This document shows, one piece after another, positions 23,392-35,980 of a stretch of 64,000 bases of DNA (the stretch's first letter is position 1; each line of letters starts with the position of its first letter). The stretch spans positions 5,417,079 to 5,481,078 of the forward strand of contig NC_087068.1 in assembly GCF_963678635.1 (NCBI RefSeq), in the 5' to 3' direction. A program made the translations under genes and the position numbers. The notes beneath the pieces were generated by a model. The model was not told where the DNA came from. It did not search any database and worked only from the letters and a program-made list of their open reading frames with translations. This DNA is from Symsagittifera roscoffensis (lineage: Eukaryota; Xenacoelomorpha; Acoela; Convolutidae).

Positions 23392-24318
23392 GGCGGATAG
23401 AAGAGGCAATTTGAAGCGAGTGAATGGTACTTACAGCCTTGGCGATGTTGCAGGCTTTGTTCTTGTCCTCCAGTATCTCGTAGTGGAACACACTGTAGTT
23501 GAGAGCCAGACCCAGTTTGGCCGGGTGGGTGGAGGGCAGGATCTCACACGCAGTCCACGCACTCTCATAAGAGTCTTGGCTGGTCTTGATGTTCTCTACA
23601 AACAACCCAGAAAACAGACTCTCATTCAAAATAATCTCATTTAATACTCGTTCCATTAAAAACACAATTAATGGACATAGTGAGAACCACTGTCTCCTCC
23701 GGCTCCCAAAAATTTTTTTGGAGACCATTCACATGGTTACAAACATTATTTTTATTTTTCAGCAAATAACTATTCAGCATTTTACATTTTAATTTACTCT
23801 ATAAACTTGTCATTTAATTTGAGAAAATAGGTTAGTTTAGGGGAAAGGGTTTTAACTTCATTCCAAGTGATGTGCTAACCTTTTCTGCTTCTGTTTGTGT
23901 CGATGTTGGGTTCGGCCATGTACCTGTAGTAGTCTCCTCTCATCTTGAGAAAAAACACCTTAGAGTCCACATTCTCAGTGGCCAGCGGCAACAGTTGCTC
24001 CTCCAGAATCTGCAATACCTCCTTACATTTCCCAGTCAAATCATGGAAGATCTTCTCTTTGTAACTCTTGGCTAGTTTCTTCAAATGATCGTCTGTCGTT
24101 TTGGTCTCTACTGCGCCTAATGCTTTAAACGATGCTCGCCTTAGTCCGACTAGGTTTTTGTACGCGACCGATAGCAGATTTCGCTCTTCTTCAGTCGGCA
24201 GTTCGTTTTTGTTCACCACTATTTCGATCACTCTCTTCACGAACTCAATCATCTCGTCGGGTCTTTCAGCTTGCTCTGCAAGTTTGGCCATGCTTACAAG
24301 GTCTTCGCGGGATGACAT
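23100..24318 (-). CDS. YWHAE: 14-3-3 protein, epsilon-like (3 exons)
   Basis: Exons at 23880-24318, 23435-23595 and 23100-23231 join in phase to 243 codons plus stop. The N-terminus [21 protein letters not shown] resembles the epsilon class ([16 protein letters not shown]). The phosphopeptide pocket is present: Lys and Arg in [17 protein letters not shown], and Arg-Tyr in [11 protein letters not shown]. The C-terminal signature [20 protein letters not shown] is complete. It is a dimeric adaptor of phosphoserine/threonine proteins in the cytosol. Splice sites are GT-AG with consensus donors (GTTAGC, GTAAGT). The region between helices 4 and 5 is more diverged than in vertebrate epsilon, and the tail after LVLWT is short (EQEGGEQH). 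An AG lies 19 nt before the ATG. The stop is about 700 bp from the ZnT6 acceptor. Confidence 0.96.
23354..23392 (+). repeat. (GA)n microsatellite
   Basis: About 19 GA units with one interruption, in the second intron of the 14-3-3 gene. ORFs across it are artefacts. Confidence 0.95.
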
Positions 24319-24574
24319 GTTGTGAGGGTGCAGATATCTAAGTTGTGTTGTGATATTCTAAATTGGCAAGAGTAAGTAGCGAATGGTGCAGCAGATATAA
24401 TATATGTGGATATGTGGCACTTTTCTGAGGATAACTTTCAAGCCGCAAAGAAAGGCAATGTACAAATAAAAAACAACAATCTGAAATACAGGACAGGTTT
24501 ACTCTTTCTTTCCAAAAATATCAACCTTTTGTCTTTAAAAGAAGTAGAATTTGAGAGTTTATGTTGTGTTTCAG

Positions 24575-25496
24575 GCGGAGCAGAAAAAGACGCGTCAGCT
24601 GATTGTTTCATTGGTCAATCTTGTCGGAATCATTGCCACTATATGCGTAAGTGAACAGAACTTCATTTTAATTTTACGAATACTTTCTTCTACTACCTAG
24701 AACAAACGCTGGTATAATTTATTCTAAGACTAATAACATCTATACTCTTATTCATGGTTCAAAATCTAGTGTTCGCCTTTGAATGGTTACGAAAAAGGGT
24801 CCTTGAGTCTGATTATGCTTATGCGTAAGAGTGTTGGTGTGTTTAGGCTGTGACAACTGGGCTGTCGAAGGAGGGCGTGAGAGCAGTGATTGGGTTCGGC
24901 AGCTGCTACTTCATCGCCACCGCCTCATTCTCCACAGGGTACAACTAACCCACTCAACTACTCCAACTACCCATAACTACTCGTTATAAATACTCCACTA
25001 GTACTAAACAATAAGTATCTCAGCCGAATAGTACAGTTAGAAACACATATTATCCACAACACAATTTGAAAAATATCTTGCCGTTTCAGAAGGAATATTT
25101 TCGATAATACCCAATAAACACTTACACCTGTCAATATTTTTCCTTGAAATCAATTCTGGTGTCTAAATTTTACCCCAAGATATTTTTGCATAATTTAGGC
25201 TTTTCATGTTTAGTATCTTCTACTTGTGCAAATTGAACCAAGTGTTGCGAGATGGATCAGGTGGAGGAGGGGGAGGGGGGAGACTTAGAGGGGCTATGTT
25301 GTCGTGTGGGTGGGTGCGGGTGAGACCCCGTACTAGTCTGCTGCTAGTGTACTTGCTGCTGCTGGTGCCCATCATAGCCTCCGTCTTCTATCCTCACAAC
25401 TGGCTACTCACTAGTTCTCTCACTCTGCTCCAGACTGCACTCATCTCCATGTTAGTCAACCCCAACACAACACAACACAACTACCAGTATAACTAA
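24575..25496 (+). CDS. Possible small multi-pass membrane protein (3 exons, 5' end not found)
   Basis: Three blocks with GT-AG borders keep one frame: 24575-24646 (AEQKKTRQLIVSLVNL...), 24847-24938 (AVTTGLSKEGVRAVIGFGSC...) and 25289-25496 (GAMLSCGWVRV...LLLVYLLLLVPIIASVFYPHNW...), ending at TAA 25494-25496. An alternative is a further splice at 25450 (AT|GTTAGT). Four hydrophobic segments are visible. I do not recognise the family, and the first exon with its start codon is not evident; it should lie before 24573 and would be read divergently from 14-3-3. It is the only likely plus-strand gene in the window. Confidence 0.45.
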
Positions 25497-25599
25497 ATCC
25501 AACACACTTCAACAACTAACACTTGCAGAAAACAAAAACAACAACAACTGCTGTAGCTAATAAAACTTTCTCAGAACTATTCTTGTAAAGTAATCTGGG

Positions 25600-25767
25600 C
25601 AGGGGCAGATCTAGGATTTTCTCGAGGGGGAGGCGGATTTAAACAAAAATCGAATATTTTGGAAACGTTTTTTCGCCGCACGCTCCCCCCTCAAAACTGG
25701 TATATTTTGGCTCCTTTAGAAAAATTTTCCAAAATAGTGGTACAAAGGTACTATAAATCCACCCCTG
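25600..25767. mobile_element. Short CAGGGGC...CCCCTG MITE
   Basis: It starts CAGGGGCAGATCTAGGATTTTC and ends ATCCACCCCTG, the same termini as the hAT-type MITEs at 32,217, 43,897, 47,210 and 50,757. It is shortened inside. A flanking duplication is not visible. Confidence 0.65.
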
Positions 25768-27220
25768 CTAACAATACTGAAGTTAACATGCATTTTATAC
25801 TCACACAAACAATTAGGTATAGCAATGTTCCTTTGAAGTCTTTGCTGCATTTACAAAGAAAACTATCACCGAAAGATATGGATGGACTTTCACCTCAGCG
25901 TTTAAGACACTATGGTTGATGTAACTCTGTAATGTGTTTTAGATACTCTTTTTTGGAGCTGAGGAAATCCGCCCGCTTTTGGGCAACTTGCACAGAAATA
26001 TTTTCGTAGAGAGAAGAAAGAGGCTCCTAACTACTTATTTGCGACCAAACTAGAATGATTGATTGACTATTTGATATTTACAGTTTGTAGACTCGAGCTA
26101 TTCAAATTGACAATTGTGATTAGTGTTTTCGAAATAAAAACAGAAGTAATCAATTGTTTTGCAAGTAGCACAGAATTTTCGATCCACATAAACCTTTCCT
26201 AAAAAAGAAATGTAAAAAATGAAGTTTTAAATTTTGTAGTTTCGACGACGAAGGGTTTTTAATTTTTTTACGCTAAGTCATATACCACAGATTACTAAAA
26301 CTTAGCCAAAAAGCAGTTAGAAAAAGGTCAATGAACGCAAGGAAACAGAAAAAAAACAGACGTGTTCATTGAAAATACGCCATTTTTTGAAATTCGAAGC
26401 AAAAAATAGACGGCCTTCAAGCAGTTTGAATTTCGAGAACAATTTAAGTTTGGCATGTTTTTGATAAAATCAACCCCATTTGAGAAAACTGCATTATAAG
26501 GTATAAGTTTTTATTCTACTGGGAAATCTGAAAATTGAATTGCACTTTCGAAACTAGAAGTCGATCAAGTTTTTCGTGAACTTTACACTTTTGCTGTTCG
26601 ATGGTGGAGTTCGCCTTCTGATTGAACTGAACTTCGAAAAAAAAAATTAAGCGTGAACAAGACTTTTCCTGAGAAAAAAAGAAAGAAAAAATCATCACTA
26701 CCAATATAAGTGTAGAACCGAGTTGTTTCTTCCCTCATAATTACTGAAACAATATACTGTACCTGTCTCAAAACTAATTTTAGGAAGTATCTATTAGCAC
26801 TATCTCCTCGAAAAAACTCAAAAGTACATAAATCTGAAATTTTAGGAATGAGCATTTCTTTTCCAGGGAAAATTGCGCTTTCGTTTTTGCTCATCAGTTT
26901 TAGAGGAACTCAATAGTCGACCAAACCCATTACAAACTTTCCTTGCTTACTTTTAGTCACTCGGCACAAATTTGACTGTCGAAGCTGTACTTCGCAAACA
27001 AGCAAAAAAACTTACAGACGTTTGCAATTCAAATATAAAAATCATACAGTAACAAGTACTGAAACATTATTTGAGTCTAAAAGGAACTCATTTGGAGCAT
27101 TTAGCATGTTTCAATTCAAATCGAAACGATTATTTGGAAGCACCGGAATTTGGATTATTTCGCAAAAGTTGTTTTCCCTCGTTTTTTTCTCAAAAACATT
27201 AAAGCCCAGAAACAAACTTT

Positions 27221-27412
27221 AACACAGAGGCGAAGCTTTGCTTCAAACCAATTTTCGAGAACACAACAAAAAGCATCTCTATACAGTGCAATCATAAACA
27301 TTTAAAAGCAGCCTCGAATTAGTTAAAATTCGGCTACTTCTGCGATTCGAACCAGCGACCAAGAAATTAAGAATCTCACATACTGACCACTCAACCACGG
27401 AAGCTTAATAGA
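27221..27412 (-). mobile_element. tRNA-Lys(CUU)-derived SINE
   Basis: On the minus strand the head has a pol III A box (TGGTTGAGTGGTC), an anticodon-arm-like TGAGATTCTTAATTTC and a B box (GGTTCGAATCGC). The order and wording follow tRNA-Lys(CUU): TGAGA-TCTTAA-GGTCG-GGTTCGA. A body of about 110 bp follows, ending in the GCGAAGC...CTCTGTGTT tail. It is not a functional tRNA: the acceptor stem does not pair. Related copies lie at 33,653, 41,993 and 46,602. Confidence 0.8.
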
Positions 27413-29089
27413 CACCAAACACTATAGACAACAAATAAAACAGAGAACAGATGCTATGCAATTTCCTATGTTCCAATGCTACAGTGAAATTTCCAAATAA
27501 GTGAACCCTTTTAATGAACACGTTTATTTGCGAGTTAGATTAGAAGAAAAGCAGGTTCATAATAACTTACTATGTTGATCGCAGATATAAATACAAACTG
27601 GCATTAAAATGAGCGACTTGCGTTGGAAAATATAGGACTGCAATTAAACTACGCTGAACAGCTGGCTTTTTAAAGAAAACGAAAGTTGTTTTTCCTATCT
27701 TTCTTTTTTAAAATAACTGGTCGGAAACTTAAGTGCTACTTGCACAGCAACTAGATAGCCTTGGTAATTCACAACAAAGAATTTATCGCAAATGCTTTTT
27801 TGGAATCATCAGAATCAGGTTGGAAAGGGAGTAAATGTGATACCACCGTTGAACCCAACGAGCTTTCCTTGAAGTGCCTATATATGGTGGGAAAACAACA
27901 CACGGTGATTTCCTTCCCTGAGAGGTTTAGCAACAATGGTATTAGACAATCAAGCTTGAAGAATAAGACGAGGAGTGAAAATCTAATTTATTCATTCTTC
28001 GCGATGAGCTTTTATTCGGCAAACACTCATGGAATGATAACACTCAGAAAGAACCAATGAAGCTGAAATGAAACATCGTATTTTAAAAGTGCATGTAGTA
28101 TTTTGAATGTGTTGCATGTTAGTCGATTATGCAGAAACAAAATCTTGGTATCTGCAAGGCAACGGACAAACGCGATGAGATAACTTCATAAAAAAACTTT
28201 GCCATAAAAAAACTTTGCCAACAAACGCGAAGGGTCACAAAAATTTGCCATTGCCATCACTTTTCTTTCTGCGGAAACACAAATCTCGACTGAAATTATA
28301 CCACTAACGGTCTTCAGACTGAGCGTGAATGCGGCTTCTTTCATAAATAAAAAAATAAAACATAAAACCATCTCAGAAAAAAAGAAATCAGCAAACAAAA
28401 GAGATATTGCACTCCGAAAATCGTTTTGGAGCAAAAAGTTTCAGTCATCTTGAATCAGAAAAATCAGACAACTTGCGAAAATTTCGAACGCTAGTCAGGG
28501 ATAGGATATGAATAAACAAGATACAAAAAATAAAAAGGATGGCCTACATTACATAAATTTTTTTTCAAGTTAGTTTGTGCGCTGTGTGATAAAAGGATCA
28601 GATAAAAGCCTACAACTTAGAAAAATCTATATTCATAGTAACATATGCAAATTGGTCAACAATCTCCGCCAAAAATGACAACAAACAAAACTAAAACAAT
28701 TAAAATATTCGACAAAAATCTTAAATTCTTTTAAACTTTTTTGAATTCTTGAAGTTTTTTATTTCGAAAACGGCGCTAGAAAACTTCGAGAAACAATTGT
28801 GCTGGAGTAAAACAAACGGAGATATCCTACTGAGTTATCTTACTTTAATAAACCTACTCGCTCGAAATTGAACTGAAACCAGTTTTTCTCGACACTGGGA
28901 CAACTTTTTGAAACTTTTTAAATGTCGTTCGAATCAGCGCTGAAAGGGCTTCAATATAAATCATTCCATTCAATCCAATTAACATTTGTGGCAAAATATT
29001 TGGTGGATAAAAACAATATAAGTCTGCTGGCTCACTTTATTCGCTCGAACATAAAAAATCAATAACTTTCAAAAATTTTAGAGAATTTT

Positions 29090-29235
29090 TAATGTAGCTC
29101 GAATAACGACTGAAAGGGCTTTAATATGATACATCCCTCGACCCATTCCGATGATTCTTTGCTGCACCTAATTTTGCATGGAGAACAAAAAATTAAAACA
29201 CACCCAAATACAAAGTTCCTCCCTATTTTCAATAT
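29090..29235. repeat. 145-bp dispersed repeat
   Basis: The block from TTTTAATGTAGCTCGAA to AAAGTTCCTCCCTATTTTC recurs at 38,500-38,645 with the same order of landmarks (GACTG-A-GGGCTTT, TATGATA, ACACACCC, AAGTTCCTCCCCATTTTC). A partial copy is at about 28,910-28,990. Its nature is unknown. Confidence 0.65.
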
Positions 29236-29631
29236 CGGCAAAAAAAAACAATTTTGGGAGTCTTAGTTAGTTAGTAGGAATCTTCTACTTAACTTAATTT
29301 TCATAATCAAATCTTAATTGCCGAGCAAGTATAGAATATATCTCCAAAAGAAATTTAGCTTTTTGCCACCTCTTTGGACATCGTCTTTTTGTGCGGTCTA
29401 CTTTCTGGCCAGTATTTGAGAACATTTCCGGACTTTCAAAACACTGTTACACTTTTCTGTTCAATTATCAACTTTCCCGAGTATATTTTCATCAACCAAC
29501 AAGATCACCAATATAGCAATAATTCAAAGATAATCAAAAAATAACTTATAACTAGCTAGAAGAAAATCACGCATACTATTTTCCAACCCTGATCTTTATA
29601 TTCAATCCACGTCAGAATCTGCAGCACCTTC

Positions 29632-32600
29632 TCAGTCGGCCTTTTCTGGTTTCCGTTGTGCAGAATAGCCGTTTTTGTCTCTCGCCTCCATCGCCAGTTC
29701 TGTGGTTCTCAACGTGGCATTTCTGACCGCGTCTATGATCAAGCCTCTGAATCCGGCTGTGTCCAGAGTGTGTATGGCAGCGATGGTGGACCCCCCGGGG
29801 GAGCAGACGTCGTCTTTGAGTTTGGAGGGGTGTTCAGTCGTCTCACTTACCATCATGGCCGATCCGAGAACTGTCTGTACTGCTAGCTTAGCAGCCAGTT
29901 CACGTGGAAGACCCATTCTCACACCACCGTCTAGACAATAAGACACTTGCATTTATGGGGGCAATTAAAGAAATTTTTGAAACGAAACACTTTTTAAATT
30001 TTAAATCAGAACAACTAATTAGCTATCAAAAAATGGAGATGATAACCAAAAGGCATAGATACTGCCCGCTTAAAGGTTACCCTTTTCAACATACGCACAA
30101 ATTTTGAATATATTAGTAAGTAACAATGAGAACAAGCGAAAACATAAAAACTATGAAAAAATGCTGTTAAGCAAAAAACAGGGTTTTTATTGCCTTGCGA
30201 GTTTCAGCAACAAATTGCAGGTTCAGGTCAGCTACAGCAAGCCATTAATAAAAAAATATTAGAAAAAAGTTTATTCCCACGTAGAAAAGAAATAACATTG
30301 CCACTGACAGTTGGAAAAGAGTAATGACTTGTTATTTGGAAAAAAACTGTTGGAAACTGTTTTAAGTTAGTTTGTGCACGGTCAGTTAGAAAAAAAACTG
30401 ACTTGTTTTTTCAAAAACCTTCAGCTTTTTAAATTCGAAGAAAAAAATTGTTTGCTTAAAGCTCCTTGAATTTGTAGATCAATTTATGATGGACACTTTT
30501 ATGTTAAAACTAACCCAATTTGAGAAAACTGGATCAATAGGTTAAACTTTTATTTCGCTGGGAAATCTGATAATTAATTTCCATTTTCGAAATTAGAAGT
30601 CGATCACGTTTTTCGTGACCTTTACAATTTTGCTGTTCGATAGTGGAGTTGGCATTCCTTTTAACAATAGAAACACACTGAATTTAAAAATAAATCGCAA
30701 TTCAAACCGCGAAAAATCAAAAGTGAGCGTGAACAAAATTTAGACTTTTCCTGAAAAAAAAAAAAAAAAACAGCAAGACCTATATAAGAGTCTTCTTCAC
30801 TACGTTCAATACTCTTAATAACACGTCCACCACCAATGGAAACAAACTGATCTTACCTATAAATGGCCTAGTTAAGTGTGTTGTTCTGCTGTTACTGACC
30901 AGTCATGGATTCGATGAAGACGTAGACATAGGCGGGGCCACTGCCACTGAGTCCACACACGGCGTCCATCAGCATCTCCGGCACCTCGTGGATGAAGCCA
31001 CAGCTGGCAAACAGCTTCTCCACCAGCTTCTTGTCATCCTCCCCCACATTCCCATTGGCAGAGTAGCACCCAGCACCCTGGCCCACTAGCATGGGGGTGT
31101 TGGGCATGGAACGGACTACCTTCATAGCAAACAAACAAAACACTTTTTGTATCATTTAAGGATAATAATCGAACAAATATACTATCTAAATTTTAATCAG
31201 AAGTATTGTTCATTTGAAAACATTTAAATCTCACACTATTCTCACACTTTTTGAACTCATAATTGATTTTTTTTGTCATTTGTAAGCTATTATTAGACAG
31301 GAAATTCCAATACATCAGACAGTAAATCAGCGCTTTCACGAATCCAAATGTCTTGAAAAAAAAGAAACAGCAACTTCATTCTCGAAATAGAAGCCGTGTT
31401 GTAATAAAGCAGAAAGGGAGTCTTACTTTAGCGTGCGTTGGCAGTGGTTCGCAGATGAGTGTGAGGGGAAAGCCAGCGATGACAGAGACCAGAATCTGTT
31501 CGGGCGACAGCTCCGCCGAGATCTCACGCAACACGCCTGAAAACCAAACGAGAACAGTTTAGCTACCGAGGAGATAAAAATTATCTCACGCTGGATGGTT
31601 TAACCTTGTACCTTACGTCTACTTCGATACATCATCGTTGAAACCCACATTACCAAAACATTCAACAATGCTATGTTCAAAAGGCTGTGCAATTCTGATG
31701 TTTTGCGAAAATCATCGTAACCACAAACCGAGAGATGCAAAAAATGCATGCTTCCCAGAAATACCTTTAAAACATCAGCGAATCAATTTTATTTTTTTTC
31801 TTGATCATAATCCATGTAAATACGGCCATCAAATTAGGCCGATTTGAACAATGTTAGCGCCAGTTTCACCATTTTTCAAATCAGGAAAGAGCTACTTCTC
31901 CTTTCAGACATTTAGATCAAAAGAGTATTTGCATGATAATCAACTATATGTTGTAATTTTTTTTACTGTATTCCCGCGATCAATTTTTTTTTGAATTCAG
32001 TCAACTGAGTTTCGCAGTTTCAGTTCGGCGGTTGAAAACATTCATGTTACCCGATGCTATATGGTGTTCCCGGTTCGTCTTGAATTCGTCTACAAGAATA
32101 AAATGAGGTCATATCACCTTTTTCAAAATAAATTGCGCGATTTATTTGGATACTGTCCGTTTTAGAATTTTGGCAGAATTGGCCTTCCTTTCAAAACTCC
32201 AAAAATCCAGTTGGCTCAGGGTGACCACTTTTTTGAGAGAAAAATAGTGACTATGACAATTTTCGAATTTTTTGTCGACCTTTTTTTTAGGTCGATTCGA
32301 CGTCGACCAAATTAATTTTTCAAGCTCTGCCAAAGCACTAAAAACTCCCTGTTTTGGCCAAAATTTATGTGCCGCAGGCATAATTTTGAATAAACAGGCT
32401 GAAAAAGTCGTTTTTAGGCTCTTTCTGAAAAATTTTGAAAAAAAATTGCGTTTTTTTTTTGGCGCGCGCTCCACCCTCAATATTAGTATATATTGCCGCC
32501 AAAGGCGCCTTTAGAAAAATTTATTGCCGCCAAAGGCCCCTGAGTTGGCTGAAAGACTCTTGACTCAACTCCAAGTTTATAAATTTGATTTCGAGTTGAC

Positions 32601-35241
32601 AGATCTCAATAGAAAATTAAGTAATTATCGGCGAAACATCTCAATTGTTTAGATCAAAATAGTTTTCATCATTTACTAACGCAAAAAATGATAGATTTAG
32701 TGCCTTACAAGATTCATTACGAAAAAACCTGCACAGCTCTCAAAATTGCGATGCTTGAACATAGCCAATCGATGATTGGAAAAGAGTAATGAACTCAAGT
32801 AAACATTAAAAAAACACTGACTTTCTTGAAAAAATAGATGCCCTTTAAGCTCTAAGTTTCTAGAACAATTTGTAACTGGCGCTTTTTTGATAACATGAAC
32901 CCATCTTGAGAAAATTGGATCAATAGGTAAAGTTTTAATTCCGCTGGGAAATCTTAAAAACAAATTCCACTTTCACGATTTTTCGCGCTATTTCTGGTTT
33001 CGTATTCGGAAAGTGCTATTTACCTCTCTTTCAGCAGATGAATTTTAATTGAACTCAAAAACTACATATATACCTAAGTGCATCAATATTCTAAGACTTT
33101 TTCCTGAAAAACAAAACAAAAAAAAACAGCAAGACCTGTATACGAGTCTTCACTACGCTCATTGCTCTTAATAAGCAGCAAAACTCTTTAGTCTCAAAGC
33201 CATTTTCCTACACCAAAAGCTTGCATTTTTCAACTCACAAATTTACAACACAGAAAAAGGCATTTTTCAGTTCGAATTTTACGCCCGTGCATCACAAAAA
33301 TTTAAGTATGTTCCAATTTTTGACATAAAGGCGAAGCGCAAGAGCACTTAGCGTTACACGACAATGAAGGGAAACAAGCACAGAAGTATAAAAACTTTTT
33401 GAAAATTTAAGTTGAAAAGATAACTTTAAAAAATGATGCGAAAGAAAAAACTACAGCTACAAAAACTTCATAATTCTATCGGATGAATTTCATGAACAGT
33501 CTTTAAAAAATTGTTTACCGAGCGGCACCAAAGGAGACAAACTTTGGTTCGAAATCTGCTGACAAAGTTTGGGTCGAAATCTGCTGAGTCGAAAAAAATC
33601 TTGTCATAATAAATCGCATACGGATATGTTGCCCTCGAACTTACCCAACATAAACACAGAGGCGAGGCTGCGCTTTGCAAACACTTGCTAGAACACGACC
33701 AAAAAGGAGCTCTATGAAGTTAAATAAGAAAAAGAAGAAATAAGCCTCGAATTAGCAAATCTCGGCTACGTGTCGGATTCAAATCTGCGAACTACTGCAA
33801 TCAAAAAACTCTGAGTCTCACGCACTATCCCCTCAGCAACTCAAGCTTAACAACCGACAAACACTAGTCACGAATAAATCAGCTAAATATGCTAACAAAT
33901 TGCCAATGCGATTCAGCATCAAATACAAATAGACTCAATTTGGCGATTAATAGTTTGGAATATAACAAACTGAAGACATCCACGCTAACTTTGCATGTAA
34001 CAAATCGCAAAGCATAAAAGCACATTAAGTATAAATTATGCATTTCAAAAAATTGCGAGACACATTGAGTTAAAAAATTTCTGAAATCAAGATTTTATTA
34101 TTGTGATGTTGTTTGAAACAAATTGCTTTTTTCGGTTCACTTGATGAATTAAAAATGCATCAACTGTGTTCATTTATTACCATTCGAATGTCAAAGCACA
34201 TGCTATCAAAAAGCTGTAGAAGGGCCCCACCATTATTGGGGTGCCGCACCATACAAGCGCAGTTGGAAAAAAAGGTTCGTAATAATACACTAGATTCGCA
34301 AGTGTAATAAGTTGACAAAGCCGATATATCATAAACTAAGGCTCTTTAAATATAAAAAAATATGATAACTCAAAATCAGACTTGAAAAATTACAAATTAG
34401 TGAACTTTCAGTTATCGTAAAAAAATGTTCGAATCGGAACAAAATACACGCTTCAAAAAGTGAGCCAATGAAAACCACACCCAATTATTTTTCTTCACAA
34501 AAGGCGTTTAAAAAAACGGAAAATGAACTGACAGAAACTATGAAGAAAACCACAAACCCTAAAAAAATCAATACAACCTGAAACGGGCTCTTCCTAAATA
34601 CTTCAATTATAGTCGTTTTGTTTGAATTTTCAAAAAATTGAGTATGACAGAAAATGAAGGAGTACAGATGAAATGATTCCTGTGAACAAAGTTATTTACG
34701 GGGAAATGTCTAGTCCCGATTGCAATACCCTTGCGTATAAAAATTACGGAACATTTTAGCTCGAGTGGTTTTTATCTTTTTATACCGTCCAAAAGATTTC
34801 GATGTCCTGGGCTCGAAATTTCCATTGCGCTCAAAATACATATGAAAGGGACTCTAAGTGGCAGAAGTAACGAATGGCCAAAATCTTCAAAACAAACTCA
34901 TATTCTCTTCGAGGTTTTTGAATACTGAATTCTGATTAGCTGACATAATTTCATTTAGTCCTGCTGCCAAGAATGATTAGCCAACACCATAGGGATTAAA
35001 GCTCACCTAAAGAGTGGACTCCTTTAGTCATGAGGAATACAACGTCACTACCCTTCACGCACTCTTTGTTGTCATGGGTGATCTTGGACCCCTGCGCTCT
35101 GAATGCATGTAATTGATTGGCCATGCCCAGTCTGTCAGGCGCACTTCCCACAATGTTTTCCGCTTTGACTGTGTTGGTCCTGACCAGTCCCTTGGCCAGT
35201 GCAATCGCCATCTTTCCAGCACCCACTATCGATATCTTCAT
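29632..35241 (-). CDS. PYCR: Pyrroline-5-carboxylate reductase (4 exons)
   Basis: Exons 35007-35241, 31427-31536, 30900-31119 and 29632-29930 join in phase to 287 codons plus stop. It catalyses the last step of proline synthesis, NAD(P)H-dependent reduction of pyrroline-5-carboxylate. The N-terminal nucleotide-binding loop is IVGAGKMAIALAKG; then come IAGFPLTLICEPL, RSMPNTPMLVGQGAG, GLSGSGPAYVYVFIE, the DGGVRMGLPRELA helix and DDVCSPGGSTIAAIHTLDT, which is the family signature. Length is close to the cytosolic PYCR3/PYCRL form (274 residues) and no mitochondrial targeting extension is seen. The start at 35241 is the first ATG of the exon; an AG lies 7 nt upstream. The first intron (about 3.5 kb) and third intron carry SINE, hAT-MITE and other repeats. 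It reads in the same direction as GNPTG. Confidence 0.96.
30300..30830. repeat. Dispersed ~450-530 bp repeat (TTGGAAAAGAGTAATGA family)
   Basis: Ordered landmarks: CAGTTGGAAAAGAGTAATGA, a TTTAAGCTCCTTGAATTTG block, TCGCTGGGAAATCTGATAAT, TGCTGTTCGATAGTGGAGTT, an A-rich stretch after TTTTCCTG, then CAGCAAGACCTATATAAGAG. Diverged copies are at about 26,310-26,700, 32,765-33,180, 41,560-41,960, 44,385-44,850 and (partial) 48,910-49,150. All are in the same orientation. No coding capacity is seen. Confidence 0.75.
32217..32542. mobile_element. hAT-type MITE with perfect 8-bp target duplication
   Basis: The 326-bp element starts CAGGG and ends CCCCTG. It is flanked by AGTTGGCT at 32209-32216 and 32543-32550, an exact 8-bp duplication. 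It contains the family motif AGTATATATTGCCGCCAAAG. It lies in a PYCR intron. Eight-base duplications and CAGGG termini are typical of hAT elements; no transposase is encoded. Confidence 0.87.
33653..33852 (-). mobile_element. tRNA-derived SINE
   Basis: Minus-strand head: GTGAGACTCAGAG and B-box-like GATTTGAATCC, then the common body and the GCGCAGCCTCGCCTCTGTGTT tail. It is more decayed than the 27,221 copy. It is followed on the high-coordinate side by the AT-rich block (to about 34,310) shared with 19,400-19,700, 42,200-42,600 and 46,800-47,170. It lies in a PYCR intron. Confidence 0.7.
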
Positions 35242-35980
35242 CTTCACGCTATAGTATCCACAGGGATAAAAGAAGAAGCAATGGTAGTAGTAGTAGTCTA
35301 GTTAGTGAAAGTGAAGACAGATGATGACTAATTGGTCATACTAGATAAATGGTTAGTGATATGGCGTCTCATCGGACCAAAAACAATCTGAAAACAAAAA
35401 AAACAACTGAGAAAAAAATGAAGATCTCCTAGCATGGAAGAAGTATTAACAGTACATATAGTTGCCTAGTCGTCAATTTGCTAACAGGCAACTCGAACAT
35501 GGAATGGAAAACATTAAACTTCAAACATTTGCAATATTTATAGAATTATACAGATGTGTCAATCACAAAATAACAACTATCACTAAAGTATGTAAGAAAT
35601 AAACTATACAAATGTATATACTTGTATACACAATAAAACCAATTTAGATATGCCATCTTATTACCTCCATGTGCCTATTTTGACCAACTTTAAACTTTAT
35701 TCAGAGTAAACATCAGTTCGAAGTTCGTTTGTTTCAAAAATAAAACTCATTAACACCAAAAAAATCGGCCCTTGCAATGTTAAATCCACATAACAATGGC
35801 AGCTTTAGATCAGAATAAGTTTCCACGAACATAACCCAAAAAACAACAAAAAAGCGCCAGTTTTGAGTTGATTGATCATCAGAAAAAAAACAATTGCGTC
35901 TCCTCCGTCCAACTACAATTAGTTTTGTCTGACTTTGAAACTAGTTGGAAATGCGTCTGACAGCATGCCTGTCATGTGAA
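35242..35980. other. Spacer between GNPTG stop and PYCR start
   Basis: The spacer is 739 bp. It holds the GNPTG 3' end (AATAAA-like motifs on the minus strand are plausible in this AT-rich DNA) and an AG at 35249-35250 seven bases before the PYCR ATG, preceded by a pyrimidine-rich CTTCTTCTTTTATCCC tract. No other gene is seen. Confidence 0.6.

Larger units (their letters stand above)
25768..29631. other. Intergenic AT-rich region with repeats
   Basis: No gene is supported. It contains a copy of the CAGTTGGAAAAGAGTAATGA-type dispersed repeat (about 26,310-26,700), one tRNA-derived SINE (27,221-27,412) and a 145-bp dispersed repeat (29,090-29,235). Otherwise I see nothing. Confidence 0.65.

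Noticed and set aside
23339-23728. ORFs across the GA microsatellite
   Set aside because: Products of the simple repeat and of reading 14-3-3 exon 2 into its introns.
27332-27412. Functional tRNA-Lys gene
   Set aside because: A and B boxes are present but the acceptor stem does not pair and the sequence continues into a repeated SINE body.
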